Shown here piece by piece: positions 33,048-37,901 of a DNA stretch of 37,901 bases. The stretch covers positions 1 through 37,901 of the forward strand of contig MEXR01000052.1 of assembly GCA_001773775.1 (NCBI GenBank). Reading direction: 5' to 3'. The number at the start of each line of letters is the position of its first letter. Positions within the stretch are counted from its first letter, which is position 1. Origin of the DNA: Candidatus Amesbacteria bacterium RIFOXYB1_FULL_44_23. Lineage in GTDB: Bacteria > Patescibacteriota > Microgenomatia > CAZETR01 > Amesbacteraceae. Made by a program: the position numbers and the translations under genes. The notes below the pieces were generated by a model. The model had not been told where the DNA came from and did not search any database. It saw only the letters and a list, made by a program, of their open reading frames with translations.

Positions 33048-33512
33048 ATGGATAACCACACGATTGGCCAGACGGCAAAAATAACTGGGCTCTCACCCAA
33101 GACCATCCGTTTTTATGAGGAGTCCGGGGTAATTACTCCGGCCACGCGTGGTGAAAATGGATACCGCGCTTATACCCAAAAATCCATAGAGGAACTCAAG
33201 GTACTTAAATATGCCAGGGACTTGGGACTTCCGTTATCCGAGATTAAAAAGCTGATGCGTGGCTGTGAAGATGGCAATTGCGCCCATTCCCGGAACTATA
33301 TTCTGGACTCAATTACCAATTATTTGAAAATATTAGACGACCGCCTGGGCCAGATGCAGCTCCTAAGAAGTAAACTAAATGATTTACAACAAAAAATGAC
33401 CTCTGGCGATTCCAGCTGTAATAATGGGGGCTTCTGCTGTGACATCCTGCACCAGTTAGTTGACGTTCCAGTGTCCAAAAAAGGAGGTGATACAAATGAA
33501 GGATCCGACTAG
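33048..33512 (+). CDS. MerR family metal-responsive transcriptional regulator
   Basis: A 154-residue protein. The N-terminal winged helix reads TIGQTAKITGLSPKTIRFYE (5-24), then GYRAYTQKSIEEL (38-50) and LGLPLSEIKKLM (59-70), all standard for MerR. A coiled-coil dimerisation helix covers about 85-117. Cysteines are C73, C78, C124, C130 and C131, plus H80 and H135. C73/C78 lie where MerR/ZntR/PbrR relatives keep a metal ligand (C78-C82), and C124-C131 fall in the C-terminal metal loop. A thiophilic or transition metal is therefore the likely ligand. The operator looks CueR-type but the extra Cys set resembles ZntR/PbrR, so the metal is open. The ATG at 33048 is preferred over earlier in-frame starts because of the promoter. 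No efflux pump is adjacent. Confidence 0.88.
   Translation: MDNHTIGQTAKITGLSPKTIRFYEESGVITPATRGENGYRAYTQKSIEELKVLKYARDLGLPLSEIKKLMRGCEDGNCAHSRNYILDSITNYLKILDDRLGQMQLLRSKLNDLQQKMTSGDSSCNNGGFCCDILHQLVDVPVSKKGGDTNEGSD
33481..33491 (+). promoter_or_regulatory. Near-perfect extended Shine-Dalgarno
   Basis: AAGGAGGTGAT, eleven bases complementary to the usual 16S rRNA 3' end, lies inside the last codons of merR. GGAGG is eight bases from the ATG at 33496. It is the strongest such site noticed in the window, where most genes lack one. Confidence 0.7.
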
Positions 33513-33534
33513 TTGTCCCGGAGGTTGCTGCTAA
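33496..33534 (+). CDS. 12-residue Cys-rich small ORF (possible metal-binding peptide or frameshifted MerR tail)
   Basis: The frame reads MKDPTSCPGGCC and stops at TAA 33532-33534. Three of the last six residues are cysteine (S-C-P-G-G-C-C), suited to binding a soft metal. It overlaps the 3' end of merR by 17 bases in the +1 frame and follows an ideal Shine-Dalgarno at ideal spacing, which argues for real translation. Alternatively, the run of six A at 33477-33482 could hide an indel or promote a +1 shift. In that case the MerR tail would read ...VSKKEVIQMKDPTSCPGGCC instead of ending ...GGDTNEGSD. I recognise no family. The TAA overlaps the convergent kinase stop by a few bases. Confidence 0.45.
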   Translation: MKDPTSCPGGCC

Positions 33535-34106
33535 ACCTTAGCCTTGGTGTCATGTGCGCGCCATGACATCAGAGCTTGGTCAATTTTCTTATAAAGATCT
33601 TCTTGGCTTCCGTCATTGATTAGAATCATGTCCGCCATCTTCACACACGCAGACAAATTAGTTTTCGTTGGGTCTGGATCGTTCATTTCCCGGGCTTCGT
33701 CAGCCAAAAATTTTTCGAAACTAACTTCATCCTTTGTAGATTTTCTCTCTAATATTCTTGCAAATCTGATCTCCGCTGGGGCGTCAACCGCGATTAATAT
33801 AAAATTACTTTGCTTTTTCAGGTACTCAACCTCACCCACGTTTCTTATGCTTTCGATAACGCAATCATGTCCGGTATTTATTGCCTGAGCATATAGCTGT
33901 CTGATCAGGTAATCATTGCCGAAAAGAGCTCTCATCTGATTGGCTTTTTCCAACATGGTGTCCCTGTTTACTACTTTCTTGTCCGCAATAATTAAGTCAG
34001 TTAGATATCCGGAAACGGATAAGTGGATAAAAGATTTATCATGAAGATACTCGGCAACTGTTCCTTTTCCAGCTCCCAGAGTTCCGGTAATTCCTAAAAC
34101 TATCAT
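33531..34106 (-). CDS. P-loop nucleotide/dephospho-CoA-kinase-like protein
   Basis: A 191-residue soluble protein. The Walker A is G8-T-L-G-A-G-K14-G-T16, with GKGT as in adenylate-kinase-type NMP kinases. A LSVSGYLTDLI segment near 29-39, VIESIRNVGEVEYLK near 83-97 and DAPAEIRFARILERKS near 108-123 (lid-like Arg-rich region) fit a kinase that phosphorylates a small nucleotide or cofactor. Relatives are often annotated as dephospho-CoA kinase-like or AAA-family ATPases; I cannot fix the substrate. It is a single gene with its own promoter, and its stop overlaps that of the small Cys-rich ORF tail to tail. It looks unrelated to the metal/Erm module. Confidence 0.75.
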   Translation of the reverse strand: MIVLGITGTLGAGKGTVAEYLHDKSFIHLSVSGYLTDLIIADKKVVNRDTMLEKANQMRALFGNDYLIRQLYAQAINTGHDCVIESIRNVGEVEYLKKQSNFILIAVDAPAEIRFARILERKSTKDEVSFEKFLADEAREMNDPDPTKTNLSACVKMADMILINDGSQEDLYKKIDQALMSWRAHDTKAKV

Positions 34107-34112
34107 CCGAAA

Positions 34113-34118
34113 AGTGTA
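34113..34118 (-). promoter_or_regulatory. Extended -10 promoter of the P-loop kinase gene
   Basis: On the minus strand TGGTACACT contains an extended -10 (TGn) and the hexamer TACACT, followed by six bases and the ATG at 34106. It is another leaderless arrangement. Confidence 0.55.
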
Positions 34119-34179
34119 CCATAAATTAGCTCCTTACCAACCAGCAGTCCCCATCAAAAAATTATTCAAAAATTTGTAA

Positions 34180-34185
34180 TATAAT
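34180..34185 (+). promoter_or_regulatory. -10 box of tspO
   Basis: A consensus TATAAT is followed by seven bases and the ATG at 34193. The surrounding region is AT-rich and lacks a clear -35. The geometry implies a leaderless tspO mRNA. Confidence 0.6.
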
Positions 34186-34192
34186 AAAAATA

Positions 34193-34666
34193 ATGATCAG
34201 CCACCAGCTGAAGTTGACCGCCAGTATTCTGTTGTGTTTGGGAGCCGGTTTTCTTGGTTCGGTGTTTTCTGCCCCGGTGATTGGTACTTGGTACGCTCAG
34301 TTGAATAAACCGTTTTTTAATCCCCCCGGCTGGATCTTCGGGCCCGTCTGGACGCTTCTCTATGTGCTTATGGGAATATCTCTCTACCTGGTCTGGACCA
34401 AACCGGGGGCCCGCAAAAAACATCCGTATGCGGTTAAATTCTTTTTTACTCAGTTGGGTCTTAACGTTCTTTGGTCAGTTATATTTTTTGGGCTGCAAAA
34501 CCCATTAGCCGCGTTACTGGAAATTTTGCTTCTACAGGTAGCTATTCTGATTACAGCCAGATCTTTTCAGTCAATTTCTCATCGGGCAAGCCTATTGCTA
34601 TATCCCTACATCGCCTGGGTCTTTTTTGCTGCGCTTCTGAACTTATCGATCGTCATTTTGAACTAA
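34193..34666 (+). CDS. tspO: TspO/MBR family membrane protein
   Basis: A 157-residue protein with five hydrophobic helices. Family motifs in order: G-T-W-Y-A-Q-L-N-K-P-F-F-N-P-P-G-W (about 31-47), FGPVWTLLYVLMGISLYLVW, TQLGLNVLWSVIFFGLQNP, then PYIAWVFFAALLNLSIVILN at the C-terminus. This is a full-length TspO. TspO proteins bind porphyrins and other tetrapyrroles or lipophilic molecules and have roles in stress or photo-oxidative responses; the ligand here is unknown. It is a single gene, probably leaderless. Its 3' end overlaps the convergent carbohydrate-kinase gene by 14 bases. Confidence 0.93.
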   Translation: MISHQLKLTASILLCLGAGFLGSVFSAPVIGTWYAQLNKPFFNPPGWIFGPVWTLLYVLMGISLYLVWTKPGARKKHPYAVKFFFTQLGLNVLWSVIFFGLQNPLAALLEILLLQVAILITARSFQSISHRASLLLYPYIAWVFFAALLNLSIVILN

Positions 34667-34681
34667 CGGTCGGCTTTTTTT
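34647..34681 (+). terminator. Weak intrinsic terminator candidate after tspO
   Basis: CGATCG (34647-34652) can pair with CGGTCG (34667-34672), including one G-U pair, around a 14-base loop. GC and seven T follow. The short stem and long loop make it weak. It lies over the tspO stop and the 3' end of the opposite gene. Confidence 0.3.
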
Positions 34682-35618
34682 GTATTTTCTGGAAATTCAA
34701 ATCGAACCTTTTTTTAAATTCCGAAGGAGTAAATTTATGAGTTTGCGTTCCGTATTTTTCCACTGTGTAAGCGGCCGTTACTGATCCCATTCTTCCGCAC
34801 TGCTCAAGTGGCAGGTCTTTTATAATCCCGGCCAAAAACCCGGCCCTGAAAGCGTCTCCGGCCCCGGTCGGATCGCTGGCATTGATCGGTTTAGCCGCAG
34901 CAATCTTAATGCTTTTTCCCCCGCTGATTATCTCTGACCCCCTGGCCCCCAGCGTAGTAATCAACAGCTGCTTGGCCGTTACCAGTTTGGTTTTGGGCAT
35001 TTTTAGTCTTTTGCTGATTAATTCAATCTCGTAATCATTTCCAATCAAAACCGCACATTTTTTAATGGCAAATCGCAGATCGGTTAGTGACAAGTGGGGA
35101 ATATTGAAAGCCGGATCAAACAAAAATGGAATTTTTAATTTTTCAGCCTCTTTGGCAAATTTCACCATGGACTTGGGATCGTTTGGGGCCAGTACCAAAA
35201 AATCACCCCGCTTTAATGTCTTAAGCAGAGTTAGTTTAGACGTATATTTCATCGCCCCTTCATAAAATCCCCAAATCTGATTGTCGTCGCGGTCGGTAAT
35301 CGCAAAGCCGCTCGCACAGCTCTCTTTCTTAAAAAGGGATATTTTTCGCGTTAAAGCCGGTAATTTTTTCAGATGTTTTTCGTAAGTTTCGAAATCCGAT
35401 CCCGCCACCCCCACCAATAAGGTGGGAATTTTATGCAGCGCCAGTGAGTAAGCAATATTGCCCCCGGTTCCTCCGAATTCCTTTCTCAGTGTTTGCATTA
35501 TGAAGCTAACATTTAGGATATGTATTTTGTCAGGTAGAATATGGTCGGCAAATCTTCCCGGCATACTCATGATTTGATCAAACGCCAAAGATCCGGTGAC
35601 TACAATTCTTTTATACAT
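34653..35618 (-). CDS. PfkB family carbohydrate kinase, probable adenosine kinase
   Basis: A 321-residue ribokinase-fold protein. D14 and FGGTGGNIAYSLA (48-60) form the sugar-binding side; D249-P-T-G-A-G-D255-A-F-R-A-G is the PfkB signature, with D255 as catalytic base. The frame is open to 35660, but ATG 35618 is seven bases after the ahcY stop and starts right at the conserved strand MYKRIVVTGSLAFD. The position just downstream of S-adenosylhomocysteine hydrolase suggests adenosine as substrate, because that enzyme releases adenosine and needs it removed. The general family is clear; the adenosine specificity is inferred. The 3' end overlaps tspO. Confidence 0.83.
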   Translation of the reverse strand: MYKRIVVTGSLAFDQIMSMPGRFADHILPDKIHILNVSFIMQTLRKEFGGTGGNIAYSLALHKIPTLLVGVAGSDFETYEKHLKKLPALTRKISLFKKESCASGFAITDRDDNQIWGFYEGAMKYTSKLTLLKTLKRGDFLVLAPNDPKSMVKFAKEAEKLKIPFLFDPAFNIPHLSLTDLRFAIKKCAVLIGNDYEIELISKRLKMPKTKLVTAKQLLITTLGARGSEIISGGKSIKIAAAKPINASDPTGAGDAFRAGFLAGIIKDLPLEQCGRMGSVTAAYTVEKYGTQTHKFTPSEFKKRFDLNFQKIQKKPTVSSK

Positions 35619-35625
35619 TAAATCT

Positions 35626-36930
<1,305 letters not shown>

Positions 36931-36966
36931 GCAGCAATTAAATAACCACCCTAGATGTTCAGAAGT

Positions 36967-37901
36967 TTATTTGAAGATAATGTTCAATGGTTGTTCGTTT
37001 GTAATGATTCTGTAAATTGAAACAACCTCAGGATCTTTCGCAAAATTGTATCTCACTGAGTTTGCCACAGCATTTTTTGCTATAACAACATTTCCGTCTT
37101 GGTATTCAATAATTGCCATATACAGCCACAGTTTACTGTCCAGGGGAAACTTTTCGAGCGTTTGTTTCAGAAAAGCCAAATTATCCTCTTTATTACCGCC
37201 CAAAAGAGTCAGACTGCCCAAATTTTGGTATGTCATGTAATTATCGCTGTATGTTAAGGCTTTCAAATACATTTGCTTAGCGTTTTCGTAGTCACCTAAC
37301 TTCAAATACACTGTTCCCAGCAAATTGTAATTATTCCAACCTGGATTAAGTTTGATAGAAATCTCTGCATGCTCTTTTGCTTCACTAAGATTACCTGTCT
37401 TGATAAGTTCATCCCCCATTCCATTATGTAAGTTGTAATCATTTTTTGATACCTGGATATCTTTACTAATAAGAGTCAGCGAATTTCTGTAATCAAAGCT
37501 TCTTAAAAATGTTCTTACTGAAAAAGGTATTAAAAGTGCAGCGATAATCATTAAAACCCATTTGTTACTTAAGTTAATACGAAAAGGCTCAAGTAATACA
37601 CCCAATGCACCCAACACTCCAATAATCGGAAAATAAAACCATCGGTCAGCCACAGTTGCGTCTAAGGGCAGTATTTGTACATGTAACAAAATTCCAATGA
37701 AAAACCAAAAAACAAAGAACGCATAGAGATTAAGACGCATCAATGACTGCTTTTTAACCCAAAAGAAAGCATATATGATTCCGCTAACAAAAAGGACTAC
37801 CACAAAAAGGGGCAAGTAAAAGTGTTCAAATGTAATTATTGGATACGTCCAATGATACGAAAATGACAGATTTATCGGAAAGAGAAATGTTTTTAAATAA
37901 A
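36967..37901 (-). CDS. TPR-containing membrane protein, TMTC/O-mannosyltransferase-like (partial, 5' end outside window)
   Basis: The frame runs without a stop from TAA/TGA-bounded 36967 to the window edge, so the TTG at 37815 is only an internal codon. The extra N-terminal residues include KTFLFPINLSFSYHW, followed by several helices and HVQILPLDATVADRWFYFP. Both segments resemble conserved parts of TMTC-type and related TPR-linked GT-C membrane proteins. From about 150 residues before the C-terminus come TPR-like units (e.g. EAKEHAEISIKLNPGWNNY and LGTVYLKLGDYENAKQMYLK). Likely a surface-protein glycosyltransferase with C-terminal TPRs; the catalytic N-terminus is not in the window. Confidence 0.7.
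   Translation of the reverse strand, partial: YLKTFLFPINLSFSYHWTYPIITFEHFYLPLFVVVLFVSGIIYAFFWVKKQSLMRLNLYAFFVFWFFIGILLHVQILPLDATVADRWFYFPIIGVLGALGVLLEPFRINLSNKWVLMIIAALLIPFSVRTFLRSFDYRNSLTLISKDIQVSKNDYNLHNGMGDELIKTGNLSEAKEHAEISIKLNPGWNNYNLLGTVYLKLGDYENAKQMYLKALTYSDNYMTYQNLGSLTLLGGNKEDNLAFLKQTLEKFPLDSKLWLYMAIIEYQDGNVVIAKNAVANSVRYNFAKDPEVVSIYRIITNEQPLNIIFK

Noticed and set aside
33548-33568. Hairpin TGTCATG / CATGACA with a 7-base GC-rich loop as terminator for the merR unit
   Set aside because: No T-run follows, the stem is short, and it lies in the coding 3' end of the kinase gene.

Overview
The window looks like chromosomal DNA from a small-genome bacterium of the Candidate Phyla Radiation (Patescibacteria), most likely the Microgenomates group. 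This is inference from gene content and style: tightly packed, overlapping operons dominated by GT39-like polytopic glycosyltransferases, very little intergenic space, TGA used as a stop (so not the Gracilibacteria/Absconditabacteria code), and promoters whose -10 box lies only 6-7 nt upstream of the start codon. No rRNA, tRNA, CRISPR array, insertion sequence or phage gene was seen. No gene-free stretch exceeds 300 bases; the longest is about 120 bases (32069-32190).

Layout. (1) 1-12560, plus strand: one long operon with five membrane glycosyltransferases or GT-C-like proteins (55, 1542, 3025, 5256, 9806), a dolichyl-phosphate-glucose-synthase-like GT2 (4499), a PTPS-related/YfhO-like membrane protein (6743), a MOP-family flippase (8371), then a Nudix hydrolase and a histidine phosphatase. 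(2) 19306-12550, minus strand: four large membrane proteins, then a nucleoside/tRNA deaminase-like protein and a HIT protein, meeting operon 1 tail to tail. (3) 19343-29343, plus strand, divergent from operon 2: GT2, GT2, GT2, GT4, two GT-C enzymes, a YfhO protein, a methyltransferase and a fourth GT2. (4) 31215-29303, minus strand: a DPM1-like GT2 plus a GT39 partner, divergent from a GT2 at 31262. (5) 32191-33534, plus strand: an Erm-type rRNA methyltransferase, a cysteine-rich MerR regulator with a CueR-like operator, and a 12-residue Cys-rich reading frame behind a near-perfect Shine-Dalgarno. (6) 33531-37901: a P-loop kinase, TspO, an AhcY-adenosine-kinase-like pair, and the C-terminal part of a TMTC-like TPR membrane protein cut by the window end.

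How the genes fit together (inference): regions 1-4 form a cell-surface glycan or glycoprotein locus. Cytoplasmic GT2/GT4 enzymes and the DPM/ALG5-like enzymes would make nucleotide- and polyprenyl-phosphate-linked sugars or oligosaccharides. The MOP flippase would export lipid-linked product, and the GT-C enzymes would add sugars on the outer face from lipid-phosphate donors. Regions 5-6 are a separate housekeeping/stress block.

The most unusual element is the erm-merR-microORF segment. Its metal-regulator-type operator is written into the last codons of the rRNA methyltransferase gene, and the 12-codon Cys-rich frame is either a very small metal-binding peptide or the frameshifted tail of the MerR protein.
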